A stretch of 40,034 nt of DNA, taken from Candidatus Colimorpha pelethequi (GTDB lineage: Bacteria; Bacteroidota; Bacteroidia; Bacteroidales; P3). Below the pieces are notes generated by a model. That model searched no databases, was not told the DNA's origin, and was given only the letters and a program-made list of their open reading frames with translations. The DNA lies in the NCBI GenBank assembly GCA_018064245.1, contig JAGHVO010000035.1, positions 1 to 40,034 on the forward strand, given 5' to 3'. Of this stretch, positions 24,507 through 33,413 are shown piece by piece. Each line of letters begins with the position of its first letter. Positions within the stretch are counted from its first letter, which is position 1. Made by a program: the position numbers and the translations under genes.

Positions 24507-25892
24507 TTATTTTCTCAGCATTTCAGCCTCTTCCAAGGCTTCCATGATGCCTTCGCACATTGTGGGATGAGGATGGATTGACTCCATTACCTGCGTAGCC
24601 GTGAGGCCATTCTGGCGAGCACTTACGATGCCTGCGATCATCTCCGTAACATTGTCGCCGCAAAGATGTGCGCCCAAAATCTCGTCAGATTGCTTATCCA
24701 CAAGCACTTTCACGAAACCGTCAGTATTTCCCGCCGCGGTAGCCTTGCCACTGGCTTTGAAAAAGAACTTGCCAACAACGTAGTCCTTGCCAGCCTCCTG
24801 GGCTTTCTTTTCGCTGAGGCCCACACTTGCGACTTCGGGAGTGGTATAGGTACAACCAGGAATATTTGCGTAGTTGATTGGGGAAGGATTTCCACCGGCG
24901 ATTTTTTCCACGCAACACTTGGCTTCGGCTTCAGCCACATGCGCCAAAGCGGGTCCGTGAACAACGTCGCCAATGGCATAATAGCCAGGAACATTCGTGC
25001 AATAATAGTCGTCAACGGTGATCTTTCCGCGTTCAAAAGCGATGCCGGTTTCTTCCAAGCCAAGGTTCTCAAGGTTGGTAACCACGCCCACGGCACTCAA
25101 TACCACGTCGCAATCAACCAATACGTCAGCGCCTTTCTTGTCCTTGATATGTACATGGCATACATCGCCTTCGATATCAACCTGTTCAACGCTCGAACTC
25201 ATCATCACCTTCATGCCCATTTTCTTGAAGCACCTTGCGATGGTGGCGCTGGTCTCTTCATCCTCGTTTGGCAGAATGGTAGGCATAAATTCCACCAATG
25301 TAACCTCAACGCCAATGCTTTGATAGAAGAAGGCGAACTCGCTTCCAATGGCGCCGGAACCCACAACAACCATGCGCTGCGGTTTCTGCGGCAATGTCAT
25401 TGCCTCGCGATAGCCGATGATATGCTTGCCGTCTTGAGGAAGGTTCGGCATTACGCGACTGCGAGCTCCTGTGGCGATAATGATATGATTTGCTTCATAT
25501 TCCGTCACATTGCCTTCTGCGTCAACCACGTCAATCTTGTGGCCAGGCTTCACTTTTGCCGTACCTTTGATGACATCGACATTGTTCTTTTTCATCAAGA
25601 ACTCCACACCCTTGCTCATCGTGGAGGCAACGCCGCGGCTGCGTTCCACCATGGCCGTAATGTCAGCCTCGGCGGGTTGCGCAACCACGCCATAATTGGC
25701 CGCATGGCCCATATAATTCAGCACTTGGGCACTCTTCAAAAGCGCCTTGGTGGGGATACAGCCCCAATTCAGGCAAATGCCGCCCAGATTTTCACGTTCC
25801 ACAACAGCGGTTTTCATACCTTTTTGCGCCGATTTTACAGCTGCGACATAGCCACCAGGGCCACTTCCAATAACGATGAGATCGTAATTCAT
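24507..25892 (-). CDS. lpdA: Dihydrolipoyl dehydrogenase
   Basis: FAD-dependent E3 component reoxidising lipoyl groups of 2-oxoacid dehydrogenases or of the glycine cleavage system. The 461-residue chain has FAD motif GSGPGGYVAA (9-18), the redox disulfide Cys40/Cys45 in GGICLNWGCIPTK, the NAD motif VVGSGAIGSEFAFF, and the second FAD motif YAIGDV. The C-terminal catalytic pair is His442 and Glu447 in HPHPTMCE. The only partner gene in the window is gcvP, so a role as the glycine cleavage L-protein is plausible; no E1/E2 genes are adjacent. A TAACTTTG promoter element lies about 45 bp upstream. Confidence 0.96.
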   Translation of the reverse strand: MNYDLIVIGSGPGGYVAAVKSAQKGMKTAVVERENLGGICLNWGCIPTKALLKSAQVLNYMGHAANYGVVAQPAEADITAMVERSRGVASTMSKGVEFLMKKNNVDVIKGTAKVKPGHKIDVVDAEGNVTEYEANHIIIATGARSRVMPNLPQDGKHIIGYREAMTLPQKPQRMVVVGSGAIGSEFAFFYQSIGVEVTLVEFMPTILPNEDEETSATIARCFKKMGMKVMMSSSVEQVDIEGDVCHVHIKDKKGADVLVDCDVVLSAVGVVTNLENLGLEETGIAFERGKITVDDYYCTNVPGYYAIGDVVHGPALAHVAEAEAKCCVEKIAGGNPSPINYANIPGCTYTTPEVASVGLSEKKAQEAGKDYVVGKFFFKASGKATAAGNTDGFVKVLVDKQSDEILGAHLCGDNVTEMIAGIVSARQNGLTATQVMESIHPHPTMCEGIMEALEEAEMLRK

Positions 25893-25937
25893 TATCTTTG
25901 TATTTTTTTAATGTTACTATAAAAATTTGCAATTCTG

Positions 25938-25945
25938 CAAAGTTA
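25938..25945 (-). promoter_or_regulatory. -7 promoter element for lpdA
   Basis: Minus strand T-run, CG, TAACTTTG, CA; a match to TAnnTTTG. Initiation near 25931 leaves about 38 nt of leader before the lpdA ATG. Confidence 0.65.
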
Positions 25946-26030
25946 CGAAAAAAAAACGACATCGCAAAGCCTCGTCATACAGAAAAAGAAATAATATCCG
26001 CCAATCGAGACAGCATTCTACAAAAAATCG

Positions 26031-26038
26031 TATTTTTG
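26031..26038 (+). promoter_or_regulatory. -7 promoter element for the outer-membrane-like gene
   Basis: An A-run, TCG, then TATTTTTG followed by CA matches TAnnTTTG. Initiation near 26045 leaves about 30 nt before the ATG at 26077. It is divergent to the lpdA promoter. Confidence 0.55.
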
Positions 26039-26076
26039 CAAGTTGATACTTTTTGTACGCACTTTAACTCGAAGCA

Positions 26077-27222
26077 ATGAAAAAAACACTTATTTTACTT
26101 ATATTCACACCATTAATTGCATTTTCGCAATACGTTCGACTCACCGACTTCAAGTCGAAATCGACACTCTACCTCGATCTCGACCGACTTTACAACTACA
26201 ACATCTACGAGCGCAATCAGTTTGGACTTGGACTATATTTCGTGACGCCGACAAATAACGACAAGGTTCCACAATGGAGGATAAACGCCTACGCAGGTTA
26301 CAGCACTTTTCCGAAAGAATGGAAATACGGCGGCAAGGTAACGCTTTGCTTTCATAAGGGATGGCAATGGCAACCTTTCGTTCAATATTTCGAAGACTTC
26401 GTTCCTGCGTCAAGCATCTATCTCAACGCATACAGTTTGCTGAACCCCAGTCAAAACACAGGTTTCATGACCTCGCACATGCTGAGGATGCGACGGGCCA
26501 CCATAGGCACCGCATTCACACCAAACCACGGAATTTTAAGTTTCCACGTCGATTTCAGCTACGATAGGGAATGGTGTCGGTACAAAGGAGATCATTTGCT
26601 CTATCCCCACATCAATCCCGAAGACTACCGCAATCCACAAGATTTCGCAACCTTGCATCTCAACGCAACCTATAAAGGAATGCTCACCCTCGACGTTTCC
26701 TCTTTCAAGGAAATCGCAACATACGACACCCCATTATCACTTAAAGCAATACTTCAATACAACAAATCTTACAAATATAAAAACAGCACATTAAACACAT
26801 TTGCACAAATGGGTTTTGTAACGCAGAACGCCTCTTATTCACACCGATTTGACATCTCAGGAACTGCAGGAAGCTATTTCTTTTTCGACAACTCATTGCT
26901 CACGTTGGCACCCAACAGCTTCACGTCGGACTTATACGCCCGATTTTCCGCAAAATTTCGGCTCAACAAGCTGATACCCAACAACAACTATTGCAATCCA
27001 AAACCATTTGTACAAGTCTCTGGCGCCGCGGCCTACGCCTACGACGACACCTGGACCGCCATGTTGGAACCTTGCGTGGGCATCGACGACATACTACGCT
27101 ACGGAGCGATCAATTTTGGCGCCGCTTTCGCCTATAGGCTGGCACCAAAAAACGCTCCTTGCTATAGCCCCTATTTTTCGGACAATTCCGCCTTAATGTT
27201 TACTGCAACTTTAGCACTTTAA
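26077..27222 (+). CDS. Predicted outer-membrane beta-barrel protein, unknown role
   Basis: A 381-residue exported protein. The signal peptide is MKKTLILLIFTPLIAFSQ with cleavage after AFS. The mature chain consists of alternating strands rich in Tyr, Phe and polar residues (FGLGLYFVT, WRINAYAGYSTF, GKVTLCFHKGW, FDISGTAGSYFFFDN), ends in a hydrophobic strand SALMFTATLAL, and has no soluble enzyme motif. This pattern suggests a barrel of about 14-18 strands in the outer membrane; the family is not one I recognise. The next gene, a thioredoxin-like protein, starts 4 bp after its stop, so they are probably coexpressed. Confidence 0.75.
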   Translation: MKKTLILLIFTPLIAFSQYVRLTDFKSKSTLYLDLDRLYNYNIYERNQFGLGLYFVTPTNNDKVPQWRINAYAGYSTFPKEWKYGGKVTLCFHKGWQWQPFVQYFEDFVPASSIYLNAYSLLNPSQNTGFMTSHMLRMRRATIGTAFTPNHGILSFHVDFSYDREWCRYKGDHLLYPHINPEDYRNPQDFATLHLNATYKGMLTLDVSSFKEIATYDTPLSLKAILQYNKSYKYKNSTLNTFAQMGFVTQNASYSHRFDISGTAGSYFFFDNSLLTLAPNSFTSDLYARFSAKFRLNKLIPNNNYCNPKPFVQVSGAAAYAYDDTWTAMLEPCVGIDDILRYGAINFGAAFAYRLAPKNAPCYSPYFSDNSALMFTATLAL

Positions 27223-27226
27223 CATC

Positions 27227-28642
27227 ATGAAAAAGTGTATATTATTATTTTCAATTCTCTCACTGTCGCTAATTCCTTTGAAGGCCCAGAAATACGAGAT
27301 AACCATTCGTATGGAACAGCCCAAAGACAGCGTCCTATACTTGGCGCAACACTTCAGAGACCAATTTATTTTTATCGACAGCGCCCAATTGAACAACAAC
27401 GTTTTCACATTCAAAGGTCGGCAAAAACTACAAAAAGGCATCTACACCCTGGTGGACGCCTCCAAAAAAAAGAGCATCAGCGACTTTACCATTGACGGAA
27501 AAACAAAGTTCTCGCTCTATTTCGACAAGACCCTCCGTCCAGAAGGAGTTACGGTAAAAGGTTGCGATGCAAACAAGCAGATGTTCAACTACATGGCAAA
27601 AAACAGCGTGGCTCGAGTTGAGATGAAAGAAATTGAGCAACAGCAAAAAAGCAAGAATGCCACCACAAAACAAATCGCCGACAGAGCCGCAGATTCATTG
27701 ACAAAGGCGATGATTGCCTACCAAGACAGCATGATGTTGAAATACAACGAATTTATTTTCTTCAAACTACAGAAAGAATTTGATATTGAAAATGTACCCG
27801 ACAGCATCAAGGACAAGGCAAGCTACTATCGCACCCATTACTGGGACAAAATAGACCTTTCAAACCACGATCTGATCTACACGCCCGATTTGTTCCAGAA
27901 AATGAACTATTACTTCTTCAGGATTTTGTACCACTCCGACGCCGATACGATATGCAAATACGCAGACATTGTTTTAGATAAAGTCGAGAACGACAGCACA
28001 ATGATGCGTTATTTCATGGACTTTATCATGCCAAGATACTACAAATCAACAAAAAATATCGGCTGGGACCAAGTGTGGTGTCACCTTGTACGTCGCTACT
28101 ACGAACCCAACAAGAGTCATTTCACAACAAATTCCGACGTTGTAAGCAAAGTAAAGCAAGCCGCTTTCCTCGAAAAGTCATTGATTGGCGCACTCGGAGC
28201 CGAGTTACTGATGCCCGACACGAACCAATCGTCAGACATAAACAACTGGATATCATCGCACAAGCTCCCATATAAATATGTGATACTATGGTTTTGGGAT
28301 CCCGACTGCCATCACTGCCAAGAGCAAACCGCAACACTGAAAACACTTTACGACTCGCTAAGTATTGCAGGCACACGCGATTTTGAAGTATATGCCGTTG
28401 GATATGAGAGTGATGTGGACAAATGGAAAACCTACATCAAAGAACACCAGCTTCCGTTCGTAAACGTAGGCGGTCCCAACGTAAACATCGACTACCAAGA
28501 AGCCTACAACGTGCATGGTGCGCCTACAATGATCATTCTCAACGAAGAGCGACGCATCATCATGAACAAGACACTTCCCACAAGCTCGATACTACCATTC
28601 TTGCGAGACTACGAACAAAAACGCTCGATTGGACGTAGATAG
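27227..28642 (+). CDS. Exported thioredoxin-like protein (TlpA type, DUF4369/DUF5106-like N-terminus)
   Basis: A 471-residue periplasmic or outer-membrane-associated protein. Signal peptide about 1-20 (MKKCILLFSI... LKAQ). Residues 22-110 resemble the beta-rich DUF4369 domain found in front of many Bacteroidota thioredoxin-like proteins; 110-330 is a helical region of DUF5106 character. The C-terminal thioredoxin fold (about 335-465) has the active-site pair Cys361-His-His-Cys364 in WDPDCHHCQEQ and the cis-proline Pro433 in GAPTM. The CHHC centre is of the DsbA-like oxidising kind, but redox direction cannot be concluded. It is coupled to the upstream barrel-like gene by a 4-bp gap. Confidence 0.85.
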   Translation: MKKCILLFSILSLSLIPLKAQKYEITIRMEQPKDSVLYLAQHFRDQFIFIDSAQLNNNVFTFKGRQKLQKGIYTLVDASKKKSISDFTIDGKTKFSLYFDKTLRPEGVTVKGCDANKQMFNYMAKNSVARVEMKEIEQQQKSKNATTKQIADRAADSLTKAMIAYQDSMMLKYNEFIFFKLQKEFDIENVPDSIKDKASYYRTHYWDKIDLSNHDLIYTPDLFQKMNYYFFRILYHSDADTICKYADIVLDKVENDSTMMRYFMDFIMPRYYKSTKNIGWDQVWCHLVRRYYEPNKSHFTTNSDVVSKVKQAAFLEKSLIGALGAELLMPDTNQSSDINNWISSHKLPYKYVILWFWDPDCHHCQEQTATLKTLYDSLSIAGTRDFEVYAVGYESDVDKWKTYIKEHQLPFVNVGGPNVNIDYQEAYNVHGAPTMIILNEERRIIMNKTLPTSSILPFLRDYEQKRSIGRR

Positions 28643-28691
28643 ACAACCAAAAACAGAATTTCCCGAAAGGCAAAAACGATAGGAAAGACGC

Positions 28692-28728
28692 CGAGAAAGT
28701 CCGATTTTGACCCTCCTCGCTTTTTTTT
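28692..28728 (+). terminator. Weak intrinsic terminator after the thioredoxin-like gene
   Basis: CGAG (28692-28695) pairs with CTCG (28716-28719), with an inner GTC/GAC pair, followed by a run of eight T. The stem is short, so termination would be partial. Confidence 0.4.
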
Positions 28729-28752
28729 GAGGCAGACATGGAAAAAAATTCG

Positions 28753-28760
28753 TATCTTTG
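28753..28760 (+). promoter_or_regulatory. -7 promoter element for tpiA
   Basis: An A-run, TTCG, then TATCTTTG matches TAnnTTTG. Initiation near 28767 leaves about 35 nt of A/T-rich leader before the tpiA ATG. Confidence 0.65.
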
Positions 28761-28801
28761 TATTTTATAATTGCAAATAACAACTTAAAAATTTTTAGAT
28801 C

Positions 28802-29560
28802 ATGAGAAAACATATTGTTGCAGGAAACTGGAAAATGAACAAGAACTTCGAAGAAGCCGACGAATTGGTATCCAATATCATGGACAAACTCGAAGAAACC
28901 GACCTCAAGGATACACTCTTGATTGTCTGCCCTCCTTTCCCCTATCTGGAACTCTGCACAGACTATAGCAACGATTCCTACTTCATGGTTGGCGCACAAA
29001 ACGTTAGCGACAAGGAATCGGGTGCCTACACTGGCGAAGTTTCCGCCTCCATGCTCAAATCCATCGAACTGGATTACTGCATTGTAGGACACTCCGAGCG
29101 CAGAGCCTACTACGGCGAAACCGACGCATTGGTGGCCGCAAAAGTCAACCAGTTGCTCGCCAACGAGATAAAGCCCATAGTATGCTGTGGCGAAGTTTTG
29201 GAAGAACGCGAAGCCAACAAGCAGTTCGACGTGGTTAAAAAACAGATTACCGACGGTTTGTTCCACCTCACTGCCGAGCAGTTCAGCGAAGTGGTTATCG
29301 CCTACGAACCCGTTTGGGCCATTGGAACAGGCAAGACCGCAACTCCAGACCAAGCACAGGAAATGCACGCCTTTATCCGTAGCCTTATCGCCGAAAAATA
29401 CGGCAAGGAAGTGGCCGAAGAAACCAGTATCCTCTACGGCGGCAGCTGCAAGCCCGGCAATGCCAAAGAGCTGTTCGCCAATCCCGATGTGGACGGCGGC
29501 CTTATTGGCGGCGCATCCCTGAAGGCAGACGATTTCGTAGCCATAGCAACCAGCTTCTAA
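28802..29560 (+). CDS. tpiA: Triosephosphate isomerase
   Basis: Interconverts dihydroxyacetone phosphate and glyceraldehyde 3-phosphate in glycolysis. The 252-residue chain contains all catalytic residues: Asn9 and Lys11 in GNWKMN, His97 in VGHSERR, and Glu169 in [12 protein letters not shown], which begins the flexible loop. The phosphate-binding segment [11 protein letters not shown] and the C-terminal GGLIGGASL are typical. Length is usual. It has its own promoter and a 12-bp-stem terminator. Codon use is strongly biased, as expected for a highly expressed gene. Confidence 0.98.
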   Translation: MRKHIVAGNWKMNKNFEEADELVSNIMDKLEETDLKDTLLIVCPPFPYLELCTDYSNDSYFMVGAQNVSDKESGAYTGEVSASMLKSIELDYCIVGHSERRAYYGETDALVAAKVNQLLANEIKPIVCCGEVLEEREANKQFDVVKKQITDGLFHLTAEQFSEVVIAYEPVWAIGTGKTATPDQAQEMHAFIRSLIAEKYGKEVAEETSILYGGSCKPGNAKELFANPDVDGGLIGGASLKADDFVAIATSF

Positions 29561-29567
29561 AACCATC

Positions 29568-29612
29568 AAAGGCTATTATAGGTTTCAGCGCCCATAATAG
29601 CCTTTATTCTTT
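29568..29612 (+). terminator. Intrinsic terminator after tpiA
   Basis: AAAGGCTATTAT (29568-29579) pairs perfectly with ATAATAGCCTTT (29594-29605) around a 14-nt loop; T-rich sequence follows. The arrangement isolates tpiA from the permease gene. Confidence 0.8.
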
Positions 29613-29665
29613 TGTTTTCCAACACAAACCGAACTTTCAACCTGTAGAAACAAACCCACGAAGCC

Positions 29666-30892
29666 TTGAAGATTTCTTTCGAACGATTTGTCGCCCGACG
29701 GTTCCTCTCCAAAGAGGGAAGCAGTTTTTCGCGCTCGCTGGTACCCATCGCCACATGCAGCATCGCTTTAGGTGTAATGGTGATGGTGATGTCGGTTTGC
29801 ATTCTGAGAGGCTTCCAAAAAGAGATTGAGCAGAAAATCATTGGATTCGGGTCCCACATCACAGTAAAAAGCTACGAAGTGGGGCAACAGTTTGAAGAGA
29901 TTCCCATTTCAACGCAACGCGCCGAAGTGGAAAGGATCAAGTCGCTGCCACAAGTAAGCCACCTTCAGTTTTTCGCCTCCAAAGGCGGCATGATCAAGAC
30001 TCCGGAACAAATTCACGGCGTGATATTCAAAGGGGTTGACAAAGAGTACGACAGTACGTTTTTCTCCCAAAACATCGTTGCAGGCAGACTTTTCAGCTTT
30101 GCCGACACCTCAGCGTCGAACGAAGTCATCATTTCTCAAACCATTGCCAAGAAGCTGAACATCAACATTGGAGACAAAGTACGGACCTATTTCTGGCAAG
30201 GCGAGAGCTATAGGGCGAGAGCATTTACCGTGACAGGCATCTACAACACCGACCTCGCCGACTTTGACGAGCACTATATGGTGGGGGACCTGCGACAGGT
30301 ACAACGCATCAACGGGTGGGACTCTACGCAAGTGGCTGGATACGAAGTGTTGATCAACGATTTCGACCAACTGGAAAAGACCGCCAATGAAGTTTTGCAG
30401 CAGTTAAGCTACGACCTCACGCTAACATCCATCGTGGCAGAAAATCCCGCTCTGTTTTCCTGGTTGGACTTGCTCAATTCCAACATCATACTCATCCTCT
30501 CCATTATGGGATTGGTTTGCGCCGTTTCCATCATCTCCGCACTGTTGATCATGATTTTCGAAAAAACCGCAATGATCGGGACAATGAAAAGCCTGGGCGC
30601 AAACAACCAAAGCATACGAAACATCTTTCTGCTGAAATCGAGCGGAATCATTGGCAAAGGAATCCTGATCGGTGACTTGATAGCATTTGTCTTGTGCGAA
30701 GTGCAATCGAAATTCAATATAGTCAAACTCGATCCAGCCTCCTATTCAATGAGTTTCGTACCTATTGATTTGTCGGGTTGGCTTTTTGTCGGCGTAAGCC
30801 TGGGCACATTCATCGTATGCATGGTCGCATTGCTTGTTCCCATACGACAAATCACGCACATCAATCCCGCAATTACAATCAAAAGCGAATAA
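29666..30892 (+). CDS. FtsX/LolE-type ABC transporter permease
   Basis: A 408-residue inner-membrane protein with the four-helix MacB/LolCE architecture. Membrane segments lie near 25-47, 270-300, 318-345 and 370-395, with a large periplasmic domain (about 50-265) between the first and second. The start ISFERFVARRFLSKEG is the usual entry for LolC/LolE-type permeases in Bacteroidota. The start codon appears to be TTG (29666); no in-frame ATG is available before the first membrane helix. Members work with a LolD-like ATPase in lipoprotein release; none is encoded nearby, so the partner would be elsewhere. It follows the tpiA terminator and precedes the sensor kinase after a 92-bp repeat-rich spacer. 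Confidence 0.88.
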   Translation: MKISFERFVARRFLSKEGSSFSRSLVPIATCSIALGVMVMVMSVCILRGFQKEIEQKIIGFGSHITVKSYEVGQQFEEIPISTQRAEVERIKSLPQVSHLQFFASKGGMIKTPEQIHGVIFKGVDKEYDSTFFSQNIVAGRLFSFADTSASNEVIISQTIAKKLNINIGDKVRTYFWQGESYRARAFTVTGIYNTDLADFDEHYMVGDLRQVQRINGWDSTQVAGYEVLINDFDQLEKTANEVLQQLSYDLTLTSIVAENPALFSWLDLLNSNIILILSIMGLVCAVSIISALLIMIFEKTAMIGTMKSLGANNQSIRNIFLLKSSGIIGKGILIGDLIAFVLCEVQSKFNIVKLDPASYSMSFVPIDLSGWLFVGVSLGTFIVCMVALLVPIRQITHINPAITIKSE

Positions 30893-30899
30893 AGATATA

Positions 30900-30980
30900 A
30901 GTGATCAGTGAATAGTGATTGGAGACCTTAACCTTAACCTTAACCTTAACCAACTACGACCATTCTTTCTCAATTCTCAA
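30900..30980. repeat. Mixed short tandem repeats before the sensor kinase gene
   Basis: Three AGTGAnn heptamers (30900-30920), four copies of the hexamer CCTTAA (30926-30949) and two TTCTCAA heptamers (30967-30980) fill the spacer between the permease stop and the kinase ATG (30985). The order AGTGAnn then TTCTCAA is the same, in mRNA sense, as in the mce-mmdA spacer. Confidence 0.85.
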
Positions 30981-30984
30981 TTAT

Positions 30985-32490
30985 ATGAAAAAGGCGAAAT
31001 GGATTATACTTGCCATCACGATAGCGTTTGCCTTTGTAGCCCTGTGGATGATCAACCGGGCAGCAAACCAGATTAGGCATTCCGAAGAGGAGAAGGTACG
31101 ACTGTGGGCAAACGCCATTAGCCAGAAAAACCAACTGGTAAACTACACAGAAGATTTCTTCGACCAGATTTATGTTGACGAACATCGAAAGATGAAACTT
31201 TACGCCGACTTGCTGGTTTCGTTTGCCAATCCGAACCTTTCCACCGACGTAGATTTCGGACTTCGCTACGTCAACTACATCATGGACAGCAGTCAGACCG
31301 CCACCATCATCACCGACAAAGACTCCATAATCACATCCTGCCGCAACATCTATGGCGACTCTATCGACGTGACGCTGATAGGCAAAAAACTTGAAGGAGA
31401 ACTGTTGGAGGAATTCTCGCAAAATGCACCATTCCACTACAAGATATGGGGCATGCCCATGACATTGTATTACAAAGAGTCGAAGATATACACGGAATTG
31501 AGACAGGTGCTCAACAGCCTCACAGAATCGTTTTTGGCGGAAATCACCAACAACTCGGTTTTCGTGCCGGTCATCATTGTAGATAGCGCCAAAAGCAAGG
31601 TGCTCGGTTTTGGAAACATCCAGGAGGTAGAATTCGACACGCCGCAAAAACTACAACGGAAGCTGGAAAAGATGCGCTCCGAAAACGAGCCTATCGTCAT
31701 CAAGACCTTCGACAACAGGATTGCCTATGTGTTTTACGAACAGACCCCACTGCTACGTCTTTTAGGTTGGGTTCCCCTACTCTACTTGTTTATCGCAGCT
31801 GTGCTAATCCTTGTGTCCTACAATCTTTTCCGCACAGCGCACACCATGGAACAGAACAGGATATGGGTTGGTTTGGCAAAAGAGACAGCGCACCAGCTGG
31901 GCACTCCAATCTCGTCGTTATTGGCTTGGACAGAATACTTGGAAGGGAAGACTTTTGACGAAACCTACGCAAAAGAAATCAGAAAAGACCTCACACGACT
32001 GGAGACCATCACCCATCGATTTTCAAAAATCGGCTCCGTTCCAGAACTTACCGAAAGCAACGTAGGAGAGGCCATCAACAATGCCGTAAACTACCTGCAA
32101 AGTCGCAGTTCAAAGAAAGTAAACTTCGTGATAAACATTCCCGACGAGCCCATGCTTGCGCCTTTGAACACCTATCTGTTCGAATGGGTGGTTGAGAATA
32201 TCTGCAAAAACGCCATCGACGCCATGGAAGGTTCAGGGACATTCAGCGTTATCGCCTCACAAGACTCACACTCCATCTACATCGACCTCTGCGACACTGG
32301 CAAAGGCATGAGCAGTCACACCCAGAAACATCTCTTCGACTCGGGTTTCACGACAAAACAACGCGGTTGGGGACTCGGTCTTTCGCTCGCCAAACGCATC
32401 ATCGAAGAATATCACAAAGGAAAAATCTTCCTGAAATACTCCATTCCCGGACAAGGCAGCGTGTTCCGCATTATCCTCAACAAGCGATAG
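30985..32490 (+). CDS. Sensor histidine kinase, membrane-bound
   Basis: A 501-residue kinase. Membrane helix 1 is about 5-24 and helix 2 about 259-281, enclosing a periplasmic sensor domain of some 230 residues with no recognised family. The transmitter follows: H-box KETAHQLGTP with phosphoacceptor His303, N-box ENICKNAIDAM (Asn409), G1 DTGKGM and G2 GWGLGLSLAK. The ATG at 30985 is preferred; an upstream in-frame ATG (30919) only adds a translated repeat (ETLTLTLTLT). No response regulator is adjacent, so it is an orphan here. The H-box type HQLGTP is common in Bacteroidota NtrY/PAS-like kinases. Convergent with the lipoprotein gene downstream. Confidence 0.92.
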   Translation: MKKAKWIILAITIAFAFVALWMINRAANQIRHSEEEKVRLWANAISQKNQLVNYTEDFFDQIYVDEHRKMKLYADLLVSFANPNLSTDVDFGLRYVNYIMDSSQTATIITDKDSIITSCRNIYGDSIDVTLIGKKLEGELLEEFSQNAPFHYKIWGMPMTLYYKESKIYTELRQVLNSLTESFLAEITNNSVFVPVIIVDSAKSKVLGFGNIQEVEFDTPQKLQRKLEKMRSENEPIVIKTFDNRIAYVFYEQTPLLRLLGWVPLLYLFIAAVLILVSYNLFRTAHTMEQNRIWVGLAKETAHQLGTPISSLLAWTEYLEGKTFDETYAKEIRKDLTRLETITHRFSKIGSVPELTESNVGEAINNAVNYLQSRSSKKVNFVINIPDEPMLAPLNTYLFEWVVENICKNAIDAMEGSGTFSVIASQDSHSIYIDLCDTGKGMSSHTQKHLFDSGFTTKQRGWGLGLSLAKRIIEEYHKGKIFLKYSIPGQGSVFRIILNKR

Positions 32491-32525
32491 CAATCTGAAA
32501 GCAAAACAGGTGTATTAGATAGACA

Positions 32526-33314
32526 TCACTTAGACCAGATCCATCCCTTGAAAATCTCCTCAATAGGAGGAAGTTTGCTATTGTCATAATGGAAATGAGA
32601 ACCTACGGCGAAGGCCGTGTCGTGCTTGGTATAGTCGAATGTCTCTAACGAATAAGAACAAACTGGTTCGTAGGCTGTAGTAATCGGCCCAAGTTCTGGA
32701 ATGCCATCAGTCACTCGTTCCACCTCGCGCGAAACCGTGAATATTGTTTTGATATGATTATGTGGGTCTGCAACCAAAAACAGCGGCACGCCATTGCTCA
32801 CCTCAAATTCATGGTCGGAAGAGAAGGCTTTCTTTACCACCGTGGACTGATCAACACCTTGGTCCAAACCCCATCGTTCATCATAGAAGAAGCAAACGTC
32901 AGACATGTCGTATCCCAACTCCGTCAATTTTGTACGATACTGTTCTGAAAAATATCTAATCTTGTCGTCGATAGAGGCTTCCACAAAATTGCCATCCGCG
33001 TCACGCACAAACCTGTTTAAAGCATTGAATTCAGCCACCAGATAGATTCGCCACACATTAGTGTCGCACGACCGATACAGTTTACGCATCTCATTGCGCA
33101 AATGTTCCTGGCAAGGTTTGCAAATATCACTGAAAAAATAGACAGCCTTGAAATGAGTAGTATCGCTGCCAAGAACATTGGCCAATTCATCGGCATTCAT
33201 GATTTCCGGCTCCGCCGCGAGAGCCTCTTGCCGCATCTGTTTTCTTTGCGACTGAGTGCAGGAACACAAAGCCAACAATACAAACGCCATCAATACGAAA
33301 GATAATTGTTTCAT
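32526..33314 (-). CDS. Lipoprotein with thioredoxin-like fold
   Basis: A 262-residue predicted lipoprotein: basic start, hydrophobic core and lipobox ending LCSC, lipidated at Cys19. A thioredoxin-like active site Cys65-Lys-Pro-Cys68 in FSDICKPCQEHL follows a beta-strand (KAVYFFSD), and a Pro in NGVPLFLV (about 176-183) occupies the cis-proline position. The inserted helical region between them is longer than in thioredoxin. The C-terminal 60 residues include TAFAVGSHFHYDNSK. It is probably located in the periplasm facing the membrane; function, reductant or peroxidase-like, is unknown. No promoter of the TAnnTTTG type is seen in the 99-bp spacer upstream (33315-33413). Confidence 0.82.
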   Translation of the reverse strand: MKQLSFVLMAFVLLALCSCTQSQRKQMRQEALAAEPEIMNADELANVLGSDTTHFKAVYFFSDICKPCQEHLRNEMRKLYRSCDTNVWRIYLVAEFNALNRFVRDADGNFVEASIDDKIRYFSEQYRTKLTELGYDMSDVCFFYDERWGLDQGVDQSTVVKKAFSSDHEFEVSNGVPLFLVADPHNHIKTIFTVSREVERVTDGIPELGPITTAYEPVCSYSLETFDYTKHDTAFAVGSHFHYDNSKLPPIEEIFKGWIWSK

Positions 33315-33413
33315 AGCATCTTATATCGGTTAATTAATTCCACGGTCAAAACTGTTTCTTAATTCCACCAAGGGATTAGTACTGCATTCGTAGCGTCAAA
33401 CGGATTACAACAG

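Noticed and set aside
24666..25922. A 418-codon open frame on the + strand opposite lpdA
   Set aside because: lpdA carries all catalytic residues in its own frame; the antisense product is His/Asn-rich with no domain.
30919..30984. N-terminal extension of the sensor kinase
   Set aside because: The upstream ATG lies before the CCTTAA array, which is translated as an LT repeat; the usual basic plus hydrophobic start is at 30985.
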